From: Heligmosomoides polygyrus polygyrus
Taxonomy: Eukaryota > Nematoda > Chromadorea > Rhabditida > Heligmosomidae
Reading direction: 5' to 3'
Assembly (NCBI GenBank): GCA_947396885.1
Contig: OX377205.1
Location: forward strand, 27,281,899 to 27,345,898
Length of the DNA: 64,000 nt
The notes beneath the pieces are model-generated. The model made no database searches, was not told the origin of the DNA, and saw only the letters and a program-made list of their open reading frames with translations. Position numbers and translations under genes: made by a program. Shown here in pieces: positions 1 through 10,300 of this stretch (positions within the stretch are counted from its first letter, which is position 1; the number at the start of each line of letters is the position of its first letter).

Positions 1-416
1 AGCTACTATCATAAGGGAAGTAACATTGCTGCTAGTGGAGCTTTTGAAGATGTTTGAAACTCATATGAAAGAAAGGCAGGGTAACGAGATTTCCTGTAGT
101 GTGCAAATAGCCAAGATTGCACCATGTCTCCCGCCTGAAACCTTGAATTTCAGACTCGGTTAATTCTGCATGGGCCGAATGCTTGTCACAATCATGTTAC
201 TGCTTGCGCACATTAACCTCCTGTTCACATGACAATTATGCATTCAATAAGCCCGTATGACAAACCTGACAACATCGTTTTTCACATGATTTCCTAGTTC
301 TAAACGTTAAAAGAAGCACAGCACAGCTTAATCTGGTGAAGTGGCAATGAGATAGCTACAGGCATTCAGCATTTTGCACAATCAATCGAGTTTGAAATGC
401 AAGATTTCAGAAGGCA
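1..416. repeat. Repeat family X copy, cut by assembly gap
   Basis: This stretch is almost identical to 45464-45879. The differences are a few single-base indels and one substitution. It belongs to a dispersed repeat (family X here) whose other copies at 41.6 kb and 56.4 kb carry a Tc1/mariner-type transposase remnant. It has no coding capacity of its own. It stops exactly at a run of Ns, so its right end and true genomic position are uncertain. Confidence 0.75.
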
Positions 417-616
417 NNNNNNNNNNNNNNNNNNNNNNNNNNNNNNNNNNNNNNNNNNNNNNNNNNNNNNNNNNNNNNNNNNNNNNNNNNNNNNNNNNNN
501 NNNNNNNNNNNNNNNNNNNNNNNNNNNNNNNNNNNNNNNNNNNNNNNNNNNNNNNNNNNNNNNNNNNNNNNNNNNNNNNNNNNNNNNNNNNNNNNNNNNN
601 NNNNNNNNNNNNNNNN
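417..616. other. Assembly gap (200 N)
   Basis: A run of 200 ambiguous bases, a round number typical of scaffolding. Open frames running across it are artefacts. Confidence 0.99.
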
Positions 617-1889
617 TTTTTTCTGATCTCATTTTTCCTGGCAGATATTCTACGGTTTGAGCCGATGTTTTGAAGTAATTTGGACATTTCTTATGCACAG
701 ATTGTGTAAGCATACTCCTAACTCGCAGAGGATAAATGTTTGTGGTTGATAGCGTCCCTTTTCTTTTCCAGATGGTCTATGCCATCTGTCACTACCTCTA
801 CAGATCGCGGGTGATGCTAGTTCGTACGTCAGCTAACTCAGTCGATCATTGACCTCAGTGCTTAGCCACCATGCGACTCTAGAACGCTTCTGTTAGCTAG
901 CGCTATTCTCTTGCTGCGAGACGCCACCCATTCTCTTTCTACGGGTCAGGAAGTGGAGCCGTCACAATGGGTGCTTCACCTACAGCGATTTGTGGGTGGT
1001 GGTCATGCTTGCTCCTCCACGGGTAGCTACTCATTTCGGCATGCTGGGCGAGCCTTTTTGGTTTGGTCGTCTGCAAGTACAAGAGATGCTCTGGGTGGGT
1101 TCGCAGAATAGGCAAAATAAGGGACTCCAGGATGTGGTCAATTTTGACGCAGGTGCGGCGTACTAGAGACATATTGTACCAGCGCCGGCCCGCTCCCCTA
1201 TAAGAATGGGCTAAACCTGAGCACTGAAATGCAGGATACAGCCGACCTTCGAAGTCCCCATGTCGTATTACATGGCAAAGTTTTTTGTTGCTGTTGACAT
1301 TTCATGGTTTTCGGAATGGGGAAACGACGGTACACGGGGGCTGACGTGCACTCACCAATCTCGGCAAAGTATGCAGCATTTCCAAAACAAGGACGGCATC
1401 GGGAGGGGGTGGGACAGCTGAGATAGTTCGAATGCCCCACAACGTGATCAAGATAAGTACTGCAGAGGAGAGCAATCGACCTAGGTTACCAGAAGGTCCT
1501 ATTGCAAGGCGAGGAACCTTGACCTCAGTTTCAAGCCCGATCTTCGCCCCAGACCAAGGATCACCGGTGATGGCACTTCAACCGTTTCTAGGCGTTTCCA
1601 CAGCGCTATCTCGGGAATGGAACTACTAAATGACCACTCGATGACCATCAACCGAAGTTCTAACAACGAGGCTCTTTCTTCTACGATAATGCTTTGTAGA
1701 CAAGCTGCTGTGAGCGAACGAAGGGAGAACTCTGCTCTACCCTGCTTCATGAAAGAATAGGTTGAACCAAGGTGATAAAGGATGGGGTTAATTAACTCCT
1801 TCTGTGTAGCGCTGCGTATTCTACTTCGGCGGGAAGTTGTGGAGGAAATTTGAGCGCTTATTTACCCTTTGCAATGTCCTGTGGTGACT
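617..1889. other. Intergenic, no confident gene
   Basis: No open frame here resembles a known protein. The one suggestive feature is on the minus strand. A 62-nt segment (1360-1421) is preceded by a CTCAG acceptor and followed by GTGAGT, and is open in all phases. Neighbouring minus-strand frames (939-1172, 1499-1750) could be further exons or chance. Confidence 0.4.
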
Positions 1890-2150
1890 AGGACATCGGA
1901 GGAGGTGCCGACTGTCGCGTGCACCCGACACCAGGTTATAGGTTCGGATTTTCCGTTAAGAGCAACCAAGCCTTCCATCCCTGCGAGGTCGGGGAATTGG
2001 TACCAGACCTGTCTGGAGAGAATAAAGCGCTGACTTGTTTGTCAACTAGCCACCGCAAGTCATTGTATGGGTAAATACACATTCAAACCGCCTCCACGAT
2101 ATCCCGTAAAAGTATAATGCATGGCGCATCCAAAAAGGGTTTAACGCTGT
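1890..2150 (+). repeat. SINE-A copy (tRNA-derived)
   Basis: It matches the family consensus seen across the window: a tRNA-like head with GGAGGAGGTGCC, a degenerate box B (GGTTCGGATTTT), the AACCAAGCCTTCCATCC core and the AATGCATGGCGCATCC tail. The first bases of the head (box A) are degraded. Confidence 0.8.
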
Positions 2151-2595
2151 CGTTTATTTTCACAATTTTTCACGACACCACCTAGCTGTAGCTTCGCAGT
2201 ATCGAAATGTTACCAAAAAGGTGTGGAAGAGTTATAGGGTATGGTATTTTCTTCGGGCAACACTGCCCCAGGCGCCTTTCATACTCTCGTCGCCGCGCGG
2301 CGCGGCGTGATGGTTGACATAGCTACCGATTTTTCGCGCCGCCCGGCTGCGCCGCATCACATTCATACTCCGTCGCCTCAAAACACCACATTTGACGGAA
2401 TTTCGGGTTACGGCATTCGGCGAATCTCTCCGCTGGAGAGAAGGGCGCGGCTCGGCGCGATCAGCTGCGGCAGACTCGGTGTGGAGTGGGAGATTTCACC
2501 ACCGAGGTGTCTCATTTTTCGATGTCTTTTTTGTTTTGGTTTCCTAACTAACGGCCAAAAGGGTGTAGCAAAGCGGTGGCGCTATTCTATTTTCA
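2151..2595. other. GC-rich intergenic stretch
   Basis: It contains a 126-codon open frame (2241-2621), driven by a GC-rich patch near 2290-2350. The product resembles nothing I know and is arginine/proline rich. The frame ends inside a dispersed repeat, so I do not call a gene. Confidence 0.4.
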
Positions 2596-2900
2596 GGACT
2601 CCAGAGGTCGAAGAGAGGTAAAAAAAATTCCGACTAAACCTCGCCTAGGGGAGGGGGAGTTATTTAGGGTGCTGATCACGAATCTGGCATCCGTTTTTGA
2701 AATTACGGCCGATTACGGTAGGTTCGAGTGAGTTAGGCTGTCGAGGTCATAATTACCGATATCGCCGAAATTTCGCCTAGTGGGGTTATTTGGGGTACTG
2801 ATCACGAACCTAACATCCGTTTTTCGTATTACGCTGGCGTTTGGGCGAAATCGGTGACCATGACCTTAGTCACCCGTCCCTAAGAAGGGAATGGAGATCT
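2596..2900 (+). repeat. R2 repeat, partial
   Basis: It begins with GGACTCCAGAGGTCGAAGAG, the same end found inverted at 39890-39925. It then carries two successive units containing GCTGATCACGAATCT and CATCCGTTTTT about 125 bp apart. The same units occur at 39.1-39.9, 47.3 and 51.8-52.7 kb. No coding capacity is seen. Confidence 0.7.
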
Positions 2901-3308
2901 GCGGACATTCGCGATATTTCACCTATTGCGTTAAGGTTACATATGTTTAGTGCACAATGACCCCGGAATGGCCATGTGAGAGAGAATCCTGAATGATTCT
3001 TGACGAGGAGTACCTTCCAGTAGTTAAAGTAAAAACCCGTTCAGTGCTGTTTGCATTGCAGGAGAATCGACTCAATACCACACTCACCCGGTTTCAAGCG
3101 TAGTTTGAGCGGACAACTTTGACCTCAGCCTTAAGAGAAAATTTGTCGCTCCCCACAGGAATCCAACCACTAACATTGGCAAGATGCATTCCCCTGGTCA
3201 GCAGACGATTCCTTTCTGTTTTGGTCCTCCAATGGAGCACGGACCATAGTGAGCAGAAGCTCGTGGCGGCGCGGCGCCTTGCATTGACACGCCGCCCCGC
3301 GGCGGAAG
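2901..3308. other. Upstream region of first host gene
   Basis: No coding signal is recognised. The last 60 bases are very GC-rich, with inverted CGCCGC/GCGGCG blocks immediately before a TATA-like box. Confidence 0.5.
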
Positions 3309-3316
3309 TATAAAAG
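3309..3316 (+). promoter_or_regulatory. Candidate TATA box
   Basis: TATAAAAG directly follows a GC-rich inverted-repeat block and lies about 300 bp upstream of the first trans-splice-type acceptor at 3613. It could be the core promoter of the 3623-3962 gene or of the two-gene cluster. Position and motif are the only support. Confidence 0.4.
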
Positions 3317-3604
3317 GCGGCTCAGCACAGTTTGTGTGCATGTGTTGCGGTCTAGTTTTGGGCCCTTAGGCAAGCCAATGGGGATGGTTCACGCCGAATT
3401 TCATCCTTTATCATCTCTTAGATTGCAAATTGAGATTTTTGGACCAGTTCTCTGTATGCTATGAAGGAGGAGGATAGTGATTCACACTTTCTGGCCTTGC
3501 ACTGATTCTTAGCCTCTGGCGAAGCCAACGAGAACGCGCGTGCTGCTTCTACCAGTTTTGCACAACTTCGTCCTTAATTTTTCCCTTCTCATTCTTCCCT
3601 TCCG

Positions 3605-3613
3605 TTGTTACAG
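3605..3613 (+). promoter_or_regulatory. Trans-splice-type acceptor before small gene
   Basis: GTTGTTACAG ends at 3613, nine bases upstream of the ATG, with no coding exon before it. In nematodes this layout usually marks spliced-leader addition. An ordinary 5'-UTR intron is the alternative. Confidence 0.5.
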
Positions 3614-3622
3614 CTTACCAGT

Positions 3623-3962
3623 ATGGCGGACGAAAGAGACAAAGAGAAAGACGCATCGACGAAGGCGCCAAAGTTCTCGAATCGACCCGACAATACGACC
3701 GCAAGGCGCACCCGGATGCTGCGCAAAATTAAGGTGACCATTTTAGCTGCGAACTATGTCGGATTTTCCCAAGATGCTGCAGATATCTTTGCTCCATTTC
3801 TATCATGATCAGCCTCAGAACCTGTAGCTAGTCGTTTTTCAGATCGAAGACGAGTATTTGAAGAAAATGGCAGATGAAATAGCCGCAGAGAAGAGGCGGC
3901 TCACGATGAAACGCGAACATCTAGCCACTATCCTGCGGGAGAGAGAGGCTGAGGGCACCTGA
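3623..3962 (+). CDS. Small charged coiled-coil protein, 76 aa, two exons
   Basis: Exon 1 is 3623-3733 and exon 2 is 3843-3962, joined in phase 0 by a GT-AG intron ending TTTTTCAG. The start is the first ATG after an acceptor at 3613, and the stop is TGA. The first half (MADERDKEKD...) is polar and rich in Lys, Asp and Arg. The second half is a continuous amphipathic helix rich in Glu, Lys and Arg (about residues 38-72), typical of a short coiled coil. There is no signal peptide or membrane segment. I do not recognise the family and assign no function. It lies 383 bp upstream of the DDX1 start codon on the same strand, so the two could share a promoter as a nematode operon. Confidence 0.7.
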
Positions 3963-4330
3963 GCTTCGACATATCGCTGCCCGTAATTCATATTGCTCGT
4001 GATCTCTAAAACTGGCTTGCATATATTCCATTCACTTTCATCTGCTGGCACACCCATAAATACATGTTTCCTTTAAGAATTCTCTATAATGGCATTACTA
4101 TTTGTTACCCCTTACCATTACTGTAACAGTTTTGGAAACGGTTTTTAACGTTGTTTTGATGTTCTTATTCAAATGTTTCCATTTGCGGGTTCATATTTTT
4201 GTATATTTTGATTGCCGTTGATAAAAATCACAAACTTCGAAGAGTTCTCGTGTGAGCCGGTATTACTACCGAAAAATATTGAGTAGACGTATTCCTCTTC
4301 CATCATAGTCAGTTTTGTACGACTACTGGT

Positions 4331-4339
4331 CGTTTTCAG
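4331..4339 (+). promoter_or_regulatory. Trans-splice-type acceptor before DDX1
   Basis: CGTTTTCAG ends at 4339, six bases before the DDX1 ATG at 4346. It is a near-ideal nematode 3' splice site with no upstream coding exon, which is what an SL1 or SL2 addition site looks like. No canonical AATAAA lies between the upstream stop (3962) and this site. Confidence 0.6.
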
Positions 4340-4345
4340 TTCGCT

Positions 4346-7300
4346 ATGACTGCGTTCGAGGAGCTGGGTGTCATTCCCGAGTTGGGCGAAGCAGTTTCTG
4401 AACTTGGTTGGGAGTAAGTGACTTGACTCTTATGTATATTTTATCTTCCTTAAATAGTAAAAGGGTGAAAGATGGAACGTGTACTTTTTTCTCGTGACTG
4501 TCATTCTTCACGTCGTTGAGTTATAAGGCTAGGGTGATGACAAGATGCGATTAGATTCCTTTTTATCCTTCTTCTGAAGAGTCAATAGGCCTATTTTCTG
4601 CGAGCACGGCGCCTACGCCTACCTTGTTGAAGGCTCCAGCTGCGAGCGCCATGGGCCAATGCTGTTCTGGGTTTTCTTCCTCATTCTGACTATTCTTTCT
4701 CTTCGATGTGACCTGTTTATTAGAAAGGTTGAGGCCATTTCCATGGAACCTTTCTCTCTTACCGGTTGAGTCTCAATATGGTATTCAACTGCGCGGGTTA
4801 CTTCTGATGAATTCGTTCAACCGCTCTTTCATTGTAAGTCTACCTGCAATAACAACACACCTCTTTACTGAGGAGCAAAACCGTTATTTCCGAGCAAACT
4901 CCAGTTGGGTAGTTCCTCTCTGTTACGCGTCAGGCATCCTGATGGCGTGAGTGTTTTGGATATCCTACGGAACCCTGCTACGTCCACCCACTCTTCGTCG
5001 ACAAGTGTAAAGTCGCCGTCTCTGATCCACGAACTTCTGAAGTGCTTCTGAACTCCGTGAATTCCTTTCTTTACTCCCTTTCATGAATCGCGCTACCCCG
5101 GACATCACCTCTCGATTTCTCAGTGTGTGACGGTAGTCGCTTGCTTTTCGTAGTGCCAGGTCTTCTTGGCCGTATATTAGTGCAAGTAAGACAGCGAAGG
5201 CAAGCAGGTGGACCCTCCTTCGCTTTCACTACCTGGTCGACGCTCTTCAAAGCTTTGCAAGTCTTATCAATAGAAAGCGACACCTGGGTGTCGCTGGCTT
5301 TAACAGCCTACCTATAATAACGCGAACGATTGTCCAACCTTGTCAGTTTGGAGATTTCGAGATTGTTCCCCTTAGGAAAGCTTCCCTAGTGCATAGCTCT
5401 TGCCTATAGTTGCGAAGAACAGTGAAGCCTTATTACGTAAGAGCTGAGATGTTCTTCCTTCAGACTGCCAACTCCTATCCAGTGTGACGCTATACCAGCG
5501 ATTCTCGGCGGAGGAGATGTACTCATTGTGCGTTAATGTGCACTTATGCTACGATCTTCGAAGCCTCCATTACTATGCTCTGTTTAAGGCTGCTGAGACC
5601 GGTAGTGGTAAAACAGGAGCTTTCTCCTTACCTGTGGTTCAAATCGTGTGGGAGAGGCGAAAGGACATGATGAATCCGCAATCTGGAGCAGGAAATTCGG
5701 GTATGTTTTATATCTTTCACTCCCTTGACTCCCCTATGACATGTAGAGGAAACTAATGCGCCCTTTACCAGTGTAGTAATTATTATGCTTTGCTGACTTA
5801 TACGTAGTTGATACATTTGACAGTTTGTTTTGCTTAACTCGTCCTAAACCTCGGTAGTGCCTGTTTGACTTTTTTCTTAATTTTTTTTTCTAGTCCGGGG
5901 AAATGACTGTTATGCTATGCAATGATCCTATTATTCCTATGCGATATATTATACTATTATACCTACTCTTTTTTATACCTATTCGTAGGTGAGCTTACCC
6001 GCAGTCTAAGATCGAGAAAAGTATGGCTACACTGTACACTTACCGTATCAGATCTTTTTTGGCCTTTTAAAGGGATTCTTATTTTCTACACTATTATCCC
6101 ACCGTATTATAAGCCTTTTTAAGCGGTTGGATGGCGGCTGAATCTGGCTGATCGCGCTATGGGACTTTCATTATCTCAAGATGGGCTATCCTGCGAGAGC
6201 CGTGTTCCCAAGGCGTGGTTTGGATCAAGGTGCATGGGTGGTGTGCACACCAGAGGTGAGCCTGCCTGTTCCACCAGTATTTACTTTATTTTCATTTGAC
6301 GGTGCTTATCTGAAATTTTAGGTAAATACTACTACGAGGCAAAGATCACCCGAGATGGATTGTGTCGTATTGGCTGGTCGACTTTGAAGGCTTCTCTTGA
6401 CCTCGGTAAACACCTAGAAGTGATTCCTTTGAAATTCAAAGTCCGTAGATTTCTAGCTTCCAGGAACCGACCAGGAGAGCTTTGGGTTTGGAGGCACTGG
6501 TAAGAAGAGCAACCAGAGGAAGTTTGAGGACTATGGCGAGTCCTTCACGACTGGTGATGTTATGGGATGTTACTTGGATCTCGATAATGGCCGTATGTGG
6601 TAGGTGATGGTGATATTTTGTTCTTGCGCATGTAGGCATTCCTTAAATCGAACAACGACGATTATTTCACTTCCTCCTAGGCGCCTTGTTATTTGCCTCG
6701 CGTTGTTCGATTTAAATTTAAAAGCTGCGTGCAATTAAGGCCAGAGGGCGTTAGATGATGTATTTGCTAGTAGGAACTAAACACATCGTGTTGCTTCATC
6801 AACAGGTCTTATTGGCTGAAGGTATTGCTTTCCAGGTGGTCCAAGAATGACAAGCAATTTGAGATTGCGTACAGATTGGACGCGAAGTTCTCCACACCGC
6901 ATTGTGCAATGCATCCAGCAGTGCTGGTGCAGAACTCATCACTTGAGCTGAACTTTGGCGCTAAGCCATTTGCTTTTCCACCTAAAGAGGTAAGATACTC
7001 ACAAGGAAAGGTTCCAAATTCATGGTGAGCTTCTGCGGTGCTATTTTGGCAGGATGTAGGGCCCTGAGAGTGGAGTCTAGAACCACAGTCAGTTTTTGCT
7101 GAACGCCTTTTTTAAAGACCTGAAAAGGAGGTGTGAAGACGTGTGCGTAACACTCATCAACGTCTACGATATTTACGATGCCTCGGTGGTGCAGTCGGTA
7201 GGAGTGCCGCCTCGTAGGCACTCCTACCGACTGCGCCATCGAGGCACAATGGCGGGCATTTCGGTTCGAGTCCGAGGGCTGCCAATGTTTTACAAGTATT

Positions 7301-10300
7301 AGTTTGTTGTTATTACGCTTTCTCATAATCACAGGAGTCAATTTTAGACCATCAATGCTTACAACAAACCAAGGCTGTCTATTTGTGCCTTCATATGTGC
7401 TAGTTTTTCAACTATTCATGTCTGTAGCACCACCCTATCATACCGTATTACCAGTGTTACCATAACTGCACACAAATACGCCTATACTGAAAGTAGGTGA
7501 CTGGTATAAAATATACTAGTTACCTACTTTTCTATTATATGGTACAAGTGCCCCGTCACGCCTATCGGCGTGCATGGCACTTGCGCGCTTGGCGCGATGT
7601 TGCAGTATCGCTAAGGTAAGGACAATTACATCGAGCTAGCTGCTCTACTTGTACAGCTTTTCCCCTACCTAGGAGTACAAAAGGATCGCAGTACGTACAG
7701 TGTATAGTATGATAGGGCGATCTATTGGTTCCTCACTACTGGTCCTCCCTCAATGAAACGGTCCCCCATTACTGGTACTGGTCCACCTCAGTGATCCACT
7801 CCTAGCGGACAACGTCTTCTGAATTCTGAATCCCCACGCACATTGGACGGCGTCTTCGGCACGTCTACCTGAATCCCCAAACACGTTGAGCGACGTCTTT
7901 GGCAAGTCTTCCGATCGATGATATATAAAATGTTACTCAAAAAGGGCACCACCCATGACTTTTCTTTTGATTGCAGATTATAACCCAGACCTACCGACAG
8001 TTCTGCGCTCCGGTGTTTCTGCCGTGTCCGTCATACGCGTGGGTGGCAGCTGGTTACATTGATGATCACCTAGGACCCTTCTCTACACCCACAGATTACG
8101 CGTTCAAGGAGGTCACTTCTTGCCAGGGAGAAGTTGTTCCTCACTGGCTTTTGTATGATGCTGCTGGTGTGACAAACGCTCATGTTTTAAATGCTTCATA
8201 GTTTTGTACCATAGCTGTTGAAAAAGGGAAATAATAAATATAAGACTTTCAATTTAATAATATGTAAGAGGTTGTATTTCGAAAAGAATGATATGGTGCA
8301 GAAATGAACAGTTTAGAAACTAGCACATATGCAGACGCAAATAGACGGCCTTGGTTTGTTGTAAGCATTGATGGTCTAATATTGACTCCTGTGAGCATGA
8401 GAGAGCGTAATAACAGCAAACTAATACGTGCAAAAATACTGACACCACTCGAACCCAACAGAAAATGCCGCCGATGTGTTCCTACAAGGCGGCACTCCTA
8501 CCGACTGCGCCACCGAGGCACAACTGGTCGGATGTCGTAGGGGTTGATGATATTCAGACCTCCTTTTCAGGTCTTTAAAGAAGCGTTCAGCAAAAACTGT
8601 GGTCCTGGATTCCGCTCACAGGGCCCTAGATCCTGTTAAAACAGCATCGCAAAAGCTCACCTTGGGTTGGGAACCTTTCTTCGTCAGAATACGGTTTCTA
8701 ATGATTGTGAGAGCTGAGAGGAGCTCCATTACATTGTTTGGTTATTTTGGACTTTCTTGCTAAATAGAGTTGCTTTTATTACTAGCTGCATTTCGGATAT
8801 CGGTACCCGATGTGGTAGAGAAATCAGCTCCATCTTGCCTTCCATGTCCAAAGTTTTTACTGAAGGTTATTTGATTATTCCAGGGTTTTATTGCCGTATG
8901 CGAAGCGCCGTCTTCGCTTATTGAATGGCGCGGATTGGAGGTTGAGGAGGATACCAATGACGCATCTGCAAATCCTGTGTGCATTGTTCTTGAGCCGACG
9001 AAGGAACTCATCGATCAAACACACGATAACCTCATGAAGTTCTCGAAAAATGTCAGCGATCCGAAATTGCGGTGGGTTCTCGTTCGGGTTATGAGGTCGT
9101 TACAGGTACTGTAAATCGCTACGTCTTGTTCGTTTTGAGAATAAGGGATGCGACGGGCTTCACTTCTGTTACAGACACTCGCCGGTTTCGTTCTCTTCTG
9201 CTTTACAACTGAACTGGTTCAATGAGAAAGAATGAATGAGACAGCAGGTGCTCATTAGAATGGGTTTCGATCAGCCGTTGACCAAGATTGTCATCATCAT
9301 CATTGGCTGACGTTTTGGCGGTTTCGAATTCTTGCGTACGAGTAAAGTTGGAAATGTTTGTGAAAACAAACGTCGAACGTGCAGGCTCGGGGCCTGTTCA
9401 TACTTCGCGACGGAAGCGGCAGGAACATTGGTCGGGGCTGGAGCGACGGGAGGTTGGTCGGCCAGGGAAATCATCATCTATGCTTGACAAGCGAAAGCCC
9501 AGCAGATCCAAAGCCGACCAATCGCTCCCGTCGCTCCCGCTGCGAAGTGTCACTAGTCAGCACCTAACAGCAGCAGTAGCGTCGTCTTCGCTCCTCTTTG
9601 ACTTTGGATCGGGAAATGATTCTTAATTCTACGTGCGTCGGAGTTTCCGTTCTGCTCCGTGGACGATATCTGAGAGCGGGAGTGAGTAGTGCATTGGTGT
9701 GAATCTACATAAAGTCTTGCACCACCTTTGGGTCTTTGGAGACGTGAAAACAGCGGACGCGTTGAAATGTTACCTCTCCCAATGAAACTGGTCTACCTTG
9801 CACTACGGACACTTTGAATTACCGCGAAAAGTCTACAGGCCAATCCCAGGGAAGGATCCTTTGCCATTTGCTAGGAACTGGCACTTTTTATGCAGCTCTG
9901 TGGGTTCTGATTTCTTTGATCTCACCTCTGAGATTCTTAAGTCGCGAGGTTCCTCGAACCGAACCTCATTAAATCACAATTCGTCCAGCTGCCATTCTTT
10001 GGTACTCCAGTATCACCGATCTCAAAGGTTAGTGTGTGTGGGAAATCGGATCGTGTCTCTGTTTCCTTTAGGAAGGCTATACTCTTGGGTGGAATATTGT
10101 TTTTGAACGTTTCCCGACTTTTCCAGCTGGAGAAGGCGAGGACGTCAAAACGCCTGCAGTGATGAAGTTTGTGACAATCTAGGTTAACAGCTGCACGAAA
10201 CCCTTCCTATACAAAAAGTCATTCCGATGTCAAGATTTCTCGAAAGCCAAACTTGAATTGTCGGTGCTTTTTTGGCCATGAATTCTGTTATGAGCGTATT

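Larger units (their letters stand above)
6995..8695. mobile_element. Inverted-repeat element in DDX1 intron 7
   Basis: The left arm (about 6995-7440) is the reverse complement of the right arm (about 8240-8695), with scattered mismatches. Shared landmarks include AGGGCCCTGAGAGTGGA / AGGGCCCTGTGAGCGGA, TTTTTGCTGAACGC and CTTACAACAAACCAAGGC. The 800-bp centre shows no transposase; a 76-codon frame at 7971-8201 is probably chance. It looks like a fold-back or long-TIR non-autonomous DNA transposon. Target duplications were not resolved. The pre-mRNA could form a long hairpin. Confidence 0.7.

Noticed and set aside
2241..2621. 126-codon open frame
   Set aside because: Composition-driven in GC-rich sequence, no recognisable domain, and it runs into the R2 repeat.
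7179..7290. Functional tRNA gene in DDX1 intron
   Set aside because: The 5' half is followed by its own reverse complement, so a cloverleaf cannot form normally.
7971..8201. 76-codon frame within DDX1 intron 7
   Set aside because: It lies in the centre of an inverted-repeat element; no motif and no partner exons were seen.
9271..9626. Overlapping frames on both strands in DDX1 intron 8
   Set aside because: Low-complexity Ser/Arg/Pro-rich products in an intron bounded by well-supported DDX1 exons.
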